Shown here: positions 25,214-34,578 of the stretch, in pieces
Position numbering within the stretch: the first letter of the stretch is position 1
Layout: every line of letters starts with the position of its first letter
Assembly (NCBI RefSeq): GCF_017896165.1
Contig: NZ_JAFCNB010000009.1
Coordinates: 62,001-126,000, forward strand
Source of the DNA: Microbispora oryzae
Lineage (GTDB): Bacteria > Actinomycetota > Actinomycetes > Streptosporangiales > Streptosporangiaceae
Reading direction: 5' to 3'
Length of the DNA stretch: 64,000 nt
Notes under the pieces: model-generated
What the model saw: the letters and a program-made list of their open reading frames with translations, nothing else
The model's database searches: none
What the model was told of the DNA's origin: nothing
Position numbers and translations under genes: made by a program

Positions 25214-26011
25214 TTACGATCTGCCGACTCCCAGACGGCGATGTTCGAGGCACGGAAGAGTGCGGCGGACGCTCTCGGTGACGCCGGAGTCGATCTCCCC
25301 GACCTGTACGGCGGGACCGGTGCCCAGGTCGTGCCGTACGACGCCCATGGGGTCGACGAGCATGCTGCGTCCGATGCCGAATCCGTCCGGGACGCCCGGA
25401 TTGGGCGCCTGGCCCACGGCGATCGTCCAGGTGGTGTTCTCGATGGCCCTGGCCCGCACGAGCGTCGTCCAGTGCTCCTCCTTGAACGGGCCGGACCCCC
25501 AGGCGGCGATCACCGCGAGGGTGTCCGCGCCCCGGTCGACCAGGGCGCGCGCCAGCTCGGGGAACCGCACGTCGTAGCAGGTGACGATGCCGATCCGCAG
25601 GCCCGCCAGGTCGACCACGACCGGCTCGCCGCCCGGCGTCACCAGCGTCGACTCGCCCGCGCCGAACGCGTCGAACAGGTGGATCTTCCGGTAGGCCGCC
25701 ACGAGGCCGCCGTCCGGGCCGAGAGCCACGGCGGTGTTGTACACCCTGCCGTCGCCGGCCGGCTCGAACACCCCCGCGAGGACCGCGATCCGGTGCTCGC
25801 GGGCCGCCTCGGCGAGCCCGGAGACGAACGGGCCGTCCAGCGGTTCCGCCACCTCGGCGACCCCCGCGCCGAAGCGCGTGAGCGTCGCCTCGGGGAACAC
25901 CGCGAGGTCGGCCCCGCGCGCCCGGGCCAGGGCGTCACGGGCGGTTTCGAGGTTGGTCTTCGGATCGTGGGCCACGGGGATCTGGCAGAGGGCTACGCGT
26001 GTCACGGTCAC
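25214..26011 (-). CDS. Nitrilase-superfamily carbon-nitrogen hydrolase (omega-amidase/Nit2-like)
   Basis: A 265-residue protein with the complete Glu-Lys-Cys triad: E41 in FPEA, K109 in YRKIHLFD, and C145 in TCYDVRFPE. The YRKIHLFD and CYDVRFPE forms are those of the Nit1/Nit2 branch (deaminated glutathione amidase, omega-amidase), which hydrolyses alpha-keto acid amides such as 2-oxoglutaramate. The GTG at 26011 lies inside the 3' end of the DUF418 gene, a 77-base overlap. A class I aminotransferase is encoded divergently 1 kb away, which fits a transamination/deamidation pair. Confidence 0.88.
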   Translation of the reverse strand: MTVTRVALCQIPVAHDPKTNLETARDALARARGADLAVFPEATLTRFGAGVAEVAEPLDGPFVSGLAEAAREHRIAVLAGVFEPAGDGRVYNTAVALGPDGGLVAAYRKIHLFDAFGAGESTLVTPGGEPVVVDLAGLRIGIVTCYDVRFPELARALVDRGADTLAVIAAWGSGPFKEEHWTTLVRARAIENTTWTIAVGQAPNPGVPDGFGIGRSMLVDPMGVVRHDLGTGPAVQVGEIDSGVTESVRRTLPCLEHRRLGVGRS

Positions 26012-26936
26012 CAGTCTGCCCGTTGGGCACGAGACGCCACCAGGTGAGGCAGCGCCACAACCACTCCAGGGGACCGTACCTGTGGCGGGCCAGCCACCAT
26101 CGGCAGAAGACGGCCTGCGCGGCGACCGTCGCCGCGCTCAGCCCCGCGATCGCGGCGCCCGAGCCGTCGGCGGCGAGCAGCGGAGCGGCCGCCAAAATCA
26201 CGGCGGCCCCGCTCAGGTAGTTGGTCAGCGCCATCCGGCCCAGCGCCTCCAGCACGGCCGTACGGCGGCCGATCAGGAGGAGACCGGCGGCGTAGGCGGT
26301 CGCGCCGCACAGCGCCGCCGCCTGGTAGACCCCGCCCCCGGGCGGACGGTGGTTCCACCACCAGGTGAACCCGGCGGCCCCCGCCGCGCTCGTCCAGAAG
26401 ACGGCGCCCGCCCAGTGCGCCGGGGGAGCGGCGAGCCGCTCCGCCCAGCCGTGGTCCACCACGGCCAGCCCGAGCAGGAACAGCGCCGCGATCAGGAGGT
26501 ACGGCGCGCCGCTCAGCAGGGCGACGACGGTCGTCCCCACGCCGGCGAGGAGCACGGCGGACGGCGGCAGCAGACTGGCGGGCAGCAGCAGGACCGCGCC
26601 CAGCACGGCGTACGGCAGGAGCACGTCGCCCGAGTCGGCCAGCCGGTGGGCGATCCCGAGGACGGCGAGGACGCCGAGCCGCCGGAGCAGCACCAGCCGC
26701 GGCCGGGGTGTCCGATCCGCCGCGGACCGCAGGAAAAGCGCGAATCCCATACCGAAGAGGAACGCGAAAACGGGATAGAAGCGGCTCTGGAACAGATTGG
26801 CCATCACCCAGTCGACAGACGTGACCGTCCCGTGCTCGCGCACGTGCTGCCAGGTGTTGACCAGCATGATCCCGCACACCGCCAGGCCGCGCAGCGCGTC
26901 CAGCGACCGGATCCGGGCGCGCGCGGAGCCGTCCAT
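25935..26936 (-). CDS. DUF418 family membrane protein
   Basis: A 333-residue protein with about eight to ten hydrophobic helices and the DUF418/YeiB pattern: RIRSLDALRGLAVCGIMLVN at the N-terminus, FYPVFAFLFGMGFALF, and in the C-terminal third GRMALTNYLSGA. These proteins are acyltransferase-3-like in fold but their substrates are unknown. I chose the ATG at 26936. Its last 25 residues, polar and rich in Arg/Asp/Pro, are encoded within the overlap with the nitrilase gene and are probably not part of the fold. Confidence 0.82.
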   Translation of the reverse strand: MDGSARARIRSLDALRGLAVCGIMLVNTWQHVREHGTVTSVDWVMANLFQSRFYPVFAFLFGMGFALFLRSAADRTPRPRLVLLRRLGVLAVLGIAHRLADSGDVLLPYAVLGAVLLLPASLLPPSAVLLAGVGTTVVALLSGAPYLLIAALFLLGLAVVDHGWAERLAAPPAHWAGAVFWTSAAGAAGFTWWWNHRPPGGGVYQAAALCGATAYAAGLLLIGRRTAVLEALGRMALTNYLSGAAVILAAAPLLAADGSGAAIAGLSAATVAAQAVFCRWWLARHRYGPLEWLWRCLTWWRLVPNGQTGDRDTRSPLPDPRGPRSEDQPRNRP

Positions 26937-27031
26937 GCCGGCCAGTCCACCACAGGCCCGGCCGCCCGGCAAAGGAAAACCTCCCCTTGAGGACCCGGAC
27001 CGGACGAGGCCCGCCGGATAAGGTGGCCGGT

Positions 27032-28201
27032 GTGACCGAGCCGCTGGTGCGACGCATGCGAGAGTTCGGCCCCACTGTCTTCGCCACGATGACGAAGCTG
27101 GCGGTCGAGACCGGATCGATCAATCTGGGACAGGGCTTCCCCGACACCGACGGCCCGCCGCGCATGCTCGACCGGGCCGTGGAGGCGATCCGCGGCGGCC
27201 TCAACCAGTACCCGCCCGGCCCGGGGGTGCCCGAGCTGCGCCAGGCCGTCTCCGACCACCGCAAGCAGTGGTACGGCCTGGCCTACGACCCCGACGGCGA
27301 GGTGCTCGTCACCGTCGGGGCCACCGAGGCCATCGCGGCGGCCGTCCTCGCCGTGTGCGAGCCCGGCGACGAGGTCATCGTCTTCGAGCCCTTCTACGAC
27401 TCCTACACGGCGGCCGTGGCGCTCGCGGGCGCCGTGCGCCGCCCCGTCACCCTGCGGGTGGACGCCGGGCGGTTCACCTTCGACCCCGCCGAGCTGGCGG
27501 CGGCGGCCGGCCCCCGCACCCGCGCCGTCCTGGTCAACTCACCGCACAACCCGACCGGGACGGTCTTCACCCGCGAGGAGCTGGAGGCGATCGCCCGGCT
27601 CTGCCGGGAGCGCGACCTCGTCGCGATAACCGACGAGGTCTACGAACACCTGGTCTTCGACGACGCCGAGCACATCCCGCTGGCCACGCTCCCCGGCATG
27701 CGGGAGCGCACGATCATGATCTCCTCGGCGGGCAAGAGCTTCAGCGTCACCGGCTGGAAGACGGGCTGGGTCTGCGCTCCCGAGCCGCTGCTCAGGGCCG
27801 TCCAGACGGTCAAGCAGTTCCTCACCTTCACGTCCAGCGCTCCCTGGCAGCTCGCCGTCGCGTACGCCCTGCGGGAGGAGACGGCCTGGGTCGCCGGGCA
27901 GCGGGCCGGCCTCCAGGCCAAGCGTGACCGGCTGGTCGCGGGGCTGGAGGAGGCCGGCTTCGGCGTGCTGCGGCCCGCCGGCACCTACTTCGTGCAGACC
28001 GACATCCGGCCGCTCGGCTTCGACGACGGGCTCGACCTGGCCATGCGGCTGCCGGAGCTCGCGGGGGTGGTGGCCATCCCCACGCAGGTCTTCTACGACC
28101 ACCCGTCGCGGGGCCGTCACTATCTGCGGTTCGCCTTCTGCAAGCGGGACGAGGTCATCGAGGAGGCCGTGGCCCGGCTGCGGAGCCTGCGCCGCGACTG
28201 A
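27032..28201 (+). CDS. PLP-dependent class I/II aminotransferase (kynurenine/glutamine transaminase-like)
   Basis: A 389-residue fold type I aminotransferase. The internal aldimine lysine is K235 in SSAGKSFSVTGWKTGW; NSPHNPTGTVF and ITDEVYEHLVF supply the other cofactor contacts. The sequence resembles the KYAT/YbdL group (glutamine transaminase K, methionine aminotransferase, often annotated succinyldiaminopimelate aminotransferase). The GTG at 27032 has AAGG upstream. Nearby Nit2-like amidase would hydrolyse the 2-oxoacid amide formed when glutamine is the donor. Exact substrate uncertain. Confidence 0.88.
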   Translation: MTEPLVRRMREFGPTVFATMTKLAVETGSINLGQGFPDTDGPPRMLDRAVEAIRGGLNQYPPGPGVPELRQAVSDHRKQWYGLAYDPDGEVLVTVGATEAIAAAVLAVCEPGDEVIVFEPFYDSYTAAVALAGAVRRPVTLRVDAGRFTFDPAELAAAAGPRTRAVLVNSPHNPTGTVFTREELEAIARLCRERDLVAITDEVYEHLVFDDAEHIPLATLPGMRERTIMISSAGKSFSVTGWKTGWVCAPEPLLRAVQTVKQFLTFTSSAPWQLAVAYALREETAWVAGQRAGLQAKRDRLVAGLEEAGFGVLRPAGTYFVQTDIRPLGFDDGLDLAMRLPELAGVVAIPTQVFYDHPSRGRHYLRFAFCKRDEVIEEAVARLRSLRRD

Positions 28202-28231
28202 GCCGCTGCCGAACGGCGCGAAGGCGCGCCC

Positions 28232-28612
28232 TCACTCGGGCCGGTGCAGCGCCCGGGTCAGGACGTACGCGACGTTGACGAAGGCCACCACGCCGAACAC
28301 CATCAGCAGGCCGATGGTCCCGCCGCCGTTGGAGGAGACGATCGCGACCAGGGGCACCGAGAGCGCCATCGAGCCGAGACCGAGCGTCATCTGGGCCCAG
28401 TCGAGCGGAGGGCGGCGCGACTTACGGGCCTCAAGCCGCGCGTCGATGACCGAGTTGACCCGGTCGACGAGGGACTCGGCGAGCTCCAGCTCGTATTGGG
28501 GGCCGAGCTCACGCCGGGCGCCGAGGGCGGCGCTCAGCTCGTTGCGTTCCAGTTTCTCGGGGGGCACACCTAGATTGTCGTCATAATCGCGGCGTCTGTG
28601 GGCCTCCCTCAC
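28232..28612 (-). CDS. Small two-helix membrane protein
   Basis: A 126-residue protein with an amphipathic N-terminal half (LERNELSAALGARRELG, then a long charged helix) and two hydrophobic helices near the C-terminus (LGLGSMALSVPLVAIVSS and GLLMVFGVVAFVNVAYVLT). This layout resembles 2TM-type small membrane proteins of actinobacteria. The GTG start at 28612 has no clear ribosome-binding site and is my least certain choice. It converges on the aminotransferase gene and is divergent from the amidohydrolase gene. Confidence 0.6.
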   Translation of the reverse strand: MREAHRRRDYDDNLGVPPEKLERNELSAALGARRELGPQYELELAESLVDRVNSVIDARLEARKSRRPPLDWAQMTLGLGSMALSVPLVAIVSSNGGGTIGLLMVFGVVAFVNVAYVLTRALHRPE

Positions 28613-28759
28613 CGGCTTGGCCAATCTTGCCCATGAATCGGACCGCCCTGGGCGAGAGTCGCCAATGTACGGGTGGGGTGTGCTGGATAGCTTCGCGATG
28701 TGGGCGGACGCGCACTGATCGCACCGGGCGGCGACGCCACGCTGGAGATAGGGGACGAG

Positions 28760-29866
28760 ATGCCGGATCCGATCGAGGTGCGGAAGGTCGCGATCGAGAG
28801 CGTGACCGACGCCTCCGGGCTCGCGAGGCTCATCGACGAGGGCGTGATCGAGGCCGACCGCGTGCTCGCGGTGATCGGCAAGACCGAGGGCAACGGCGGC
28901 GTGAACGACTACACCCGCATCCTGGCCGACCGGGCCTTCCGCGAGGTGCTGGTGGAGAAGGGGACCCGGACCCCGGAGGAGGCCGGCCGCGTGCCCCTGG
29001 TGTGGTCCGGCGGCACCGACGGCGTGCTGAGCCCGCATGCGACGATCTTCGCCTCGGTCGATCCGGCGAAGGCGGTGCCGACCGACGAGCCCAGGCTCAG
29101 CGTCGGCGTCGCGATGAGCGAGGCGATCCTGCCCGAGGACATCGGCCGGCCCGCGATGGTGGAGAAGGTGGCGGCCGGGGTCCGGGAGGCCATGAAGATC
29201 GCCGGGATCGACGACCCCGCCGACGTCCACTACGTGCAGACCAAGACGCCGCTCCTGACCCTCTCGACGATCACGGACGCCAGGGAGCGCGGCCACACGG
29301 TCGTCACCGAGGACACGCTGAAGTCGATGGACATCTCCAACTCGACCACCGCCCTCGGCATCGCCGTGGCACTCGGCGAGATCGACATGCCGTCGGCCGA
29401 CCAGATCCACCGCGACCTGTCGCTCTACTCCTCTGTCGCGTCGTGCTCCAGCGGCGTCGAGCTCGACCGGGCCCAGATCGTGGTCGTCGGCAACGTCCGC
29501 GGCATCGGCGGCCGCTACCGCGCCGGGCACGCGGTGATGCGGGACGCCCTCGACGCGGACGGCGTCTGGGCGGCCATCCGCGACTCCGGGATCGAGCTGC
29601 CGGAGCGCCCGCATCCGAGCGACCTCGGCGGCCGGCTGGTCAACCTCTTCATCAAGTGCGAGGCCGACCCGTCGGGACGGGTCCGGGGCCGCCGCACCGT
29701 CATGCTCGACGACTCCGACGTCCACTGGCACCGCCAGATCAAGGCGACGGTCGGCGGGGTCGCCGCCTCGGTCGCCGGAGACCCGGCCGTGTTCGTCTCG
29801 GTGGCGGCCGTGCACCAGGGCCCCTCCGGGGGCGGACCGGTGATCGCGATCGCCGACCTCGGCTGA
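28760..29866 (+). CDS. Ring-opening amidohydrolase (cyanuric acid hydrolase/barbiturase family)
   Basis: A 368-residue member of the AtzD/TrzD/barbiturase family, built of three like domains, each offering a Ser and a Lys near the active centre: [16 protein letters not shown] in the first, [19 protein letters not shown] in the second, and [11 protein letters not shown] in the third. These enzymes open cyanuric acid to carboxybiuret or barbiturate to ureidomalonate. Cyanurate and barbiturate preference depends on few residues and cannot be settled by eye. I prefer the ATG at 28760, near an AGGGG, over an in-frame start 60 bases upstream, since it gives the family's usual length. Confidence 0.88.
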   Translation: MPDPIEVRKVAIESVTDASGLARLIDEGVIEADRVLAVIGKTEGNGGVNDYTRILADRAFREVLVEKGTRTPEEAGRVPLVWSGGTDGVLSPHATIFASVDPAKAVPTDEPRLSVGVAMSEAILPEDIGRPAMVEKVAAGVREAMKIAGIDDPADVHYVQTKTPLLTLSTITDARERGHTVVTEDTLKSMDISNSTTALGIAVALGEIDMPSADQIHRDLSLYSSVASCSSGVELDRAQIVVVGNVRGIGGRYRAGHAVMRDALDADGVWAAIRDSGIELPERPHPSDLGGRLVNLFIKCEADPSGRVRGRRTVMLDDSDVHWHRQIKATVGGVAASVAGDPAVFVSVAAVHQGPSGGGPVIAIADLG

Positions 29867-29921
29867 TCGGCCCCGCCCACCGGCTCCGGGGGTCGCCCCC
29901 GGGCGGGTAGGCTCGCCCAAC

Positions 29922-30539
29922 ATGCCAGCGATTCCGCAGCCCCTGCGCCCCGACGACGACGGCGCCGCCGACGCCGCGGTCGCCGCGGCCCTGGCCGGGT
30001 TCCGGTCCGGTACGGCGAGCGCGGCCGACGTGGTGGCGGCCCTCGCGCGGACCCGGCTGCTCGTCCCCGTGGTCGCCCTCCTCACCGAGTCGGAGGTCGG
30101 CGCGCACGGCCTGCGGCAGGAGAAGGAGAGCGAAATGGCCCTCCCCAAGATCGTCGGCAGGGACGGGCGGGAGGCCGTGCCGGTGTTCACCGGCGTGGAG
30201 CCGATGCGGGCGTGGCGGGCCGACGCCCGGCCCGTGCAGGCGACCACGCCGCAGGTGTGCCAGGCCGCCCGGCACGAGAACGCCGCGGCCGTGGTCGTCG
30301 ACGTCGCCGGGCCGGTCCCCTTCGTGATCGAGGGCGGGATGCTGGCGGCGCTGGCCGCCGTCGAGGAGGCCAGGCGCGACCCTTCGGCGCTCGACCGGCT
30401 CGCGGAGTCCCTGCCCGGCACGACCGTGGCCCGGCTGGGCACCGTCCGGGGCGACGAGGTGCCCGGGGCGGCCGAGGGCGCCGAGAGCGGGGGCGGCGAT
30501 CGCCGCAGAGGTTGGCTGCGGAGGCGGCCCCGCGGCTAG
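29922..30539 (+). CDS. SseB family protein
   Basis: A 205-residue soluble protein whose residues 20-150 match the SseB N-terminal domain common in actinobacteria, with TRLLVPVVALLTE, FTGVEPMRAW and FVIEGGMLAALA. The C-terminus is an unstructured Gly/Arg-rich tail. The gene regularly precedes housekeeping loci in this phylum; its function is not established. It ends ten bases before the prepilin peptidase gene and may share its transcript. Confidence 0.82.
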   Translation: MPAIPQPLRPDDDGAADAAVAAALAGFRSGTASAADVVAALARTRLLVPVVALLTESEVGAHGLRQEKESEMALPKIVGRDGREAVPVFTGVEPMRAWRADARPVQATTPQVCQAARHENAAAVVVDVAGPVPFVIEGGMLAALAAVEEARRDPSALDRLAESLPGTTVARLGTVRGDEVPGAAEGAESGGGDRRRGWLRRRPRG

Positions 30540-30548
30540 GGTCGGCCC

Positions 30549-31214
30549 GTGACCTTCCTCATCGCCGGCGTCGTCGTCGCCGGGCTGGTCGCCGGCGCGT
30601 ACGCCCGCGCCTTCGCCGCCGGATTCGCCGAGGACCCAGGCGACCACCGCGAGGAGGCGCGCCGGGCCCTCGCCGCCGCCCTGCGTACCCCGCCCGTGCC
30701 GCGCCCGCCGTACGTGATCGAGGCGGTGACGGCGGTGGCGGCCGGGCTCGTGGCATGGCGGGTGGCGGGCGGATGGCTCCTCGCCGCGTGGCTGTACGGG
30801 ACGGCGGCGGGCGCGGCGCTCGCCGCGATCGACCGGCGGACCTGGCGGCTCCCCGACGCGGTCACCCTGCCGTCCTATCCGATCGTGCTGGCCCTGCTCG
30901 CGCCGTCCGGGCGGTGGCCCGCGGCGCTGGCCTGCGGCGCCGCGTTCGTCGCGGTGTACGGGCTGCTGTGGTTCGCCCGCCCCACCGGCATCGGCCTCGG
31001 CGACGTCAAGCTGGCCGGGCTGATCGGCCTGCTGACCGGCGCGGCCGGCGTGCAGGCCGCCGTCGTCGCCGGATTCGCGGGCTACGCACTCGGCGCCGTC
31101 TACGCGGTCGGGCTCCTGGTGACGGGCCGGGGCACCCGGACGAGCGAGTTCCCGCTGGGGCCTTTCATGGTCGCCGGAGCCCTCGCCGGGGTGGTGCTTC
31201 CCGTACAGGGGTGA
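30549..31214 (+). CDS. A24 family prepilin peptidase
   Basis: A 221-residue membrane aspartyl peptidase. The first catalytic aspartate is in [12 protein letters not shown] and the second in the signature [11 protein letters not shown]; about six to seven hydrophobic helices surround them. The N-terminal methylase domain with zinc-binding cysteines seen in longer PilD proteins is missing, as is common in actinobacteria. It would process Flp/Tad-type or other prepilins. It stands just ahead of aroC, a frequent arrangement in high-GC Gram-positive bacteria. Confidence 0.88.
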   Translation: MTFLIAGVVVAGLVAGAYARAFAAGFAEDPGDHREEARRALAAALRTPPVPRPPYVIEAVTAVAAGLVAWRVAGGWLLAAWLYGTAAGAALAAIDRRTWRLPDAVTLPSYPIVLALLAPSGRWPAALACGAAFVAVYGLLWFARPTGIGLGDVKLAGLIGLLTGAAGVQAAVVAGFAGYALGAVYAVGLLVTGRGTRTSEFPLGPFMVAGALAGVVLPVQG

Positions 31215-31269
31215 TTCACGGCGTGTCAGGCGGATGCCGCACCCGGGGACACATGGAAGACTTGTCACC

Positions 31270-32448
31270 ATGTTGCGCTGGTTGACCGCAGGGGAGTCGC
31301 ACGGCCCCGAACTGCTCGCGATCCTTGAAGGCCTGCCCGCGGGCGTGGAGGTGACGACCGCCCAGCTCGACGAGGCACTGCGCCGCAGGCGACTGGGCTA
31401 CGGCCGTGGCGCCCGGATGAAGTTCGAGCAGGACGAGGTGACCATCTCCGGGGGCGTACGGCACGGCCGCACCCTCGGCTCGCCGGTCGCCATCCGGGTC
31501 GGCAACACCGAGTGGCCCAAGTGGGAGCTCGTCATGGCGGCCGACCCGGTCGACCCCGCCCTGCTGGAGGGCGTGGCCCGCAACGCCCCCCGCTCGCGCC
31601 CCCGCCCCGGCCACGCCGACCTCGCCGGGATGCAGAAGTACGGCTTCGACGACGCCCGGCCGGTGCTCGACCGGGCGAGCGCCCGGGAGACGGCCGCCCG
31701 GGTGGCGCTCGGGCAGGTCGCCCGCAGCTTCCTCAAGCAGGCCCTGGGCGTCGACATCGTCAGCCACGTCGTCTCGATCGGCGAGGCGAGCGCCCCCCGC
31801 GACGTGCTGCCCGGCCCCGGCGACATGGCCGCCGTCGACGCCGACCCGGTCCGCTGCGTTGACCCGGCGGCGAGCGCGGCGATGGTCGCGGAGATCGACA
31901 AGGCGCACAAGGACGGCGACACCCTCGGCGGCGTCGTCGAGGTCGTCGCGTACGGGCTGCCGCCCGGCCTCGGCAGCTACACCCACTGGGACCGCCGGCT
32001 CGACTCCCGCCTCGCGGCGGCCCTCATGGGCATCCAGGCCATCAAGGGCGTCGCGGTCGGCGACGGCTTCGAGACGGCCCGCCGCCCCGGCAGCCGCGCC
32101 CACGATGAGATCGAGAACACCTCCGACGGGGTCCACCGCATCACCAACCGCGCGGGCGGGGTCGAGGGCGGCATGACCAACGGCGAGCCGCTGCGGGTCA
32201 GCGCCGCGATGAAGCCGATCTCCACCGTGCCCCGGGCGCTCGCGACCGTGGACGTCCTGACCGGCGAGCCGGCCAAGGCCCACCACGAGCGGTCCGACGT
32301 GTGCGCCGTCCCGGCCGCGGCGATCGTCGCCGAGGCCATGGTCGCGCTGGTGCTGGCCGACGCCGCCGTCGAGAAGTTCGGCGGCGACTCCGTGGAGGAG
32401 GTGGCGCGCAATCTCGCGGGCTACCTGTCCTCACTGGTGATCAAGTAA
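31270..32448 (+). CDS. aroC: Chorismate synthase
   Basis: A 392-residue chorismate synthase, starting [15 protein letters not shown], with the FMN-site segments [24 protein letters not shown] and GGMTNGEPL. It turns EPSP into chorismate, the last step of the shikimate pathway. The ATG at 31270 opens a four-gene shikimate operon: aroK follows 14 bases after the stop, then aroB and aroQ with short overlaps. Nothing unusual in the sequence. Confidence 0.97.
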   Translation: MLRWLTAGESHGPELLAILEGLPAGVEVTTAQLDEALRRRRLGYGRGARMKFEQDEVTISGGVRHGRTLGSPVAIRVGNTEWPKWELVMAADPVDPALLEGVARNAPRSRPRPGHADLAGMQKYGFDDARPVLDRASARETAARVALGQVARSFLKQALGVDIVSHVVSIGEASAPRDVLPGPGDMAAVDADPVRCVDPAASAAMVAEIDKAHKDGDTLGGVVEVVAYGLPPGLGSYTHWDRRLDSRLAAALMGIQAIKGVAVGDGFETARRPGSRAHDEIENTSDGVHRITNRAGGVEGGMTNGEPLRVSAAMKPISTVPRALATVDVLTGEPAKAHHERSDVCAVPAAAIVAEAMVALVLADAAVEKFGGDSVEEVARNLAGYLSSLVIK

Positions 32449-32462
32449 TAAGGTTTGTGATC

Positions 32463-32975
32463 ATGGATTCGGTGTCTCAGGGACCGGCCGCGGTCCTCAT
32501 CGGCCCGCCCGGCTCGGGCAAGTCAACGGTCGGGCGGCTTCTCGCGGACCACCTCGGCGTGCCCTTCCGCGACACCGACGGCGACGTCGAGGCCGTCGCG
32601 GGCAAGCCGGTGAGCGACATCTTCGTCGAGGACGGGGAGGAGCGGTTCCGGGAGCTCGAAGCGGAGGCCGTACGGGCCGCCCTGGAGAGCCACGACGGCG
32701 TGCTCTCGCTGGGCGGCGGGGCCGTCATGCACGAGCCCACCCAGAAGCTGCTCGCCGGTCACCCGGTCGTCTACCTCCAGGTCGGCCTCGACCAGGCGGT
32801 GCGGCGGGTCGGCCTCGCGTCGGCCCGGCCGCTGCTCGTGCTCAACCCGCGCAGCCGGCTCCGCGCGCTGATGGAGGAGCGGCGGCCGGTCTACGAGCGG
32901 CTCGCCATGATCACCGTCGTCACCGACGACCGCGAACCCGACGAGGTCGCGGCCGAGATCGCGGCGGCGCTGTGA
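32463..32975 (+). CDS. aroK: Shikimate kinase
   Basis: A 170-residue kinase. The P-loop GPPGSGKST spans residues 14-22, the shikimate-binding FRDTDGDVEA follows, then ERFRELEAEAV, the SLGGGAVMH motif and a lid with SARPLL. It phosphorylates shikimate with ATP. The ATG at 32463 lies nine bases after AAGG. The stop overlaps the aroB GTG start, so both proteins are probably made together. Confidence 0.96.
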   Translation: MDSVSQGPAAVLIGPPGSGKSTVGRLLADHLGVPFRDTDGDVEAVAGKPVSDIFVEDGEERFRELEAEAVRAALESHDGVLSLGGGAVMHEPTQKLLAGHPVVYLQVGLDQAVRRVGLASARPLLVLNPRSRLRALMEERRPVYERLAMITVVTDDREPDEVAAEIAAAL

Positions 32976-34051
32976 CCGCCGCGACGCGCATCACCGTGCG
33001 GGGCGACGACCCCTACGACGTCGTGGTCGGCACCGGCGTGCTGGCCGAGCTGCCCGGCCTGCTCGGCGCGGGCGTGCGGACCGTCGCCGTCGTCCATCCC
33101 GCGGGCCTGCCCGAGCTCTCCCGCCCCGTCTGCGCCGCGCTGGAGGCCGCGGGATACGAGGTCGTGTCCCTGCCCGTGCCCGACGGCGAGGACGCCAAGA
33201 GCGTCCACGTCGCGGCCGAGCTGTGGTCGGCGTTCGGCCGCTACGGCGTGACCCGCTCCGACGCCGTGGTCGGCGTCGGAGGAGGGGCCACGACCGACCT
33301 GGCCGGCTTCGCCGCCGCCACCTGGCTGCGCGGCGTCCAGGTCGTCCAGGTGCCGACGACGCTCCTCGCCATGGTGGACGCGGCCGTGGGCGGCAAGACC
33401 GGCATCAACACTCCCGAGGGGAAGAACCTCGTCGGTTCCTTCCACCCGCCCCGGGGCGTGCTGTGCGATCTCGCCACGCTGACCACCGTGCCCCGGCAGG
33501 ACTACGTCGCCGGGCTCGCCGAGATCGTCAAGGGCGGGTTCATCGCCGACCCCACCATCCTCACGCTGATCGAGGACGACCCGGCCGCCGCCCGTACGCC
33601 CGAGGGCGAGCACACCCGCGAGCTGATCGAACGGAAGATCCAGGTCAAGGCCGACGTGGTCGGCGCCGACCTGCGCGAGAGCGGCCTGCGCGAGATCCTC
33701 AACTACGGCCACACGCTCGCCCACGCCATTGAGCGGGTCGAGGACTACCGCATCAGGCACGGCGAGGCCGTGGCCGTCGGCCTTGTCTACGCGGCCGAGC
33801 TGTCCCACCTGGACGGGCGCGTCGGCCGCGACCTGGTCGACCGCACGCGGTCCATCCTGGAGTCCGTCGGCCTGCCCACCTCCTACCGGAGGGAGGCCTG
33901 GCCCCAGCTGCGCGACCACATGCGGGTCGACAAGAAGGCGAGGGGAGCGGTGCTGAGGTTCGTGGTCCTGGACGGAGTCGCCAGTCCGGCCCGCCTGGAG
34001 AATCCGTCGGAGGAGCTGCTCGAGGCGGCGTACCAGGAGGTGGCCCGATGA
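32972..34051 (+). CDS. aroB: 3-Dehydroquinate synthase
   Basis: A 359-residue NAD-dependent enzyme that forms 3-dehydroquinate from DAHP. It shows the NAD-binding [18 protein letters not shown], the substrate segment [20 protein letters not shown], the metal-binding histidines in [11 protein letters not shown] and RHGEAVAVG. Start is a GTG overlapping the aroK stop (GTGA), and its own stop overlaps the aroQ start (ATGA). A standard AroB of usual length. Confidence 0.97.
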   Translation: MTAATRITVRGDDPYDVVVGTGVLAELPGLLGAGVRTVAVVHPAGLPELSRPVCAALEAAGYEVVSLPVPDGEDAKSVHVAAELWSAFGRYGVTRSDAVVGVGGGATTDLAGFAAATWLRGVQVVQVPTTLLAMVDAAVGGKTGINTPEGKNLVGSFHPPRGVLCDLATLTTVPRQDYVAGLAEIVKGGFIADPTILTLIEDDPAAARTPEGEHTRELIERKIQVKADVVGADLRESGLREILNYGHTLAHAIERVEDYRIRHGEAVAVGLVYAAELSHLDGRVGRDLVDRTRSILESVGLPTSYRREAWPQLRDHMRVDKKARGAVLRFVVLDGVASPARLENPSEELLEAAYQEVAR

Positions 34052-34479
34052 GGCCGGTGCTCGTCCTCAACGGCCCCAACCTGGGCCGGCTGGGCAGCAG
34101 GGAGCCCGACGTCTACGGGGCGCAGACCTTCGACGACCTGGCCGCGCTGTGCCGGGAGACCGGTCGTGAGCTGGGCCTGTCCGTGGAGGTCAGGCAGACC
34201 GACGACGAGGCCGAGCTGGTGGGATGGATCCACGAGGCCGCCGACACGCGCACGCCCGTGGTCCTGAACCCGGCGGCGTTCACGCACTACTCCTACGCGC
34301 TGCGCGACGCGATCGCCCAGCGCACGGCGCCGCTGGTGGAGGTGCACATCTCCAACCCGAACGCCAGGGAGGAGTTCCGCCACACCTCCGTCGTGGCGGC
34401 CGTCGCGACGGGCACCGTCGCCGGGTTCGGCCTGCGCTCGTACGAGCTCGCCCTGCGCGCGATCGCCGATACCGAGTAG
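34048..34479 (+). CDS. aroQ: Type II 3-dehydroquinate dehydratase
   Basis: A 143-residue type II dehydroquinase. The catalytic tyrosine is Y23 in SREPDVYG, within the flexible lid; [15 protein letters not shown] and the histidine segment [14 protein letters not shown] complete the site. It dehydrates 3-dehydroquinate to 3-dehydroshikimate. In many actinobacteria pepP and efp follow aroQ; here a 17-base tandem repeat begins in the last codons and an unrelated SGNH hydrolase follows, so the usual order is broken. Confidence 0.96.
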   Translation: MRPVLVLNGPNLGRLGSREPDVYGAQTFDDLAALCRETGRELGLSVEVRQTDDEAELVGWIHEAADTRTPVVLNPAAFTHYSYALRDAIAQRTAPLVEVHISNPNAREEFRHTSVVAAVATGTVAGFGLRSYELALRAIADTE

Positions 34480-34547
34480 TAGTCGATACCGATCAGTAGT
34501 TGATACCGATCAGTAGTTGATACTGAGCAGTAGCGATACTGGGGAGT
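34465..34547. repeat. 17-base tandem repeat across the aroQ stop codon
   Basis: Five imperfect copies of a unit like AGTTGATACCGATCAGT run from the last codons of aroQ into the leader of the SGNH hydrolase gene. The GATAC cores stand at 34468, 34485, 34502, 34519 and 34535, spaced 17, 17, 17 and 16 bases. Copies two and three are the most alike; the ends have diverged. The unit is far less GC-rich than its surroundings. Confidence 0.8.
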
Positions 34548-34578
34548 AACTGCACAACGTTCGAGCAAGGCGGGGTCC

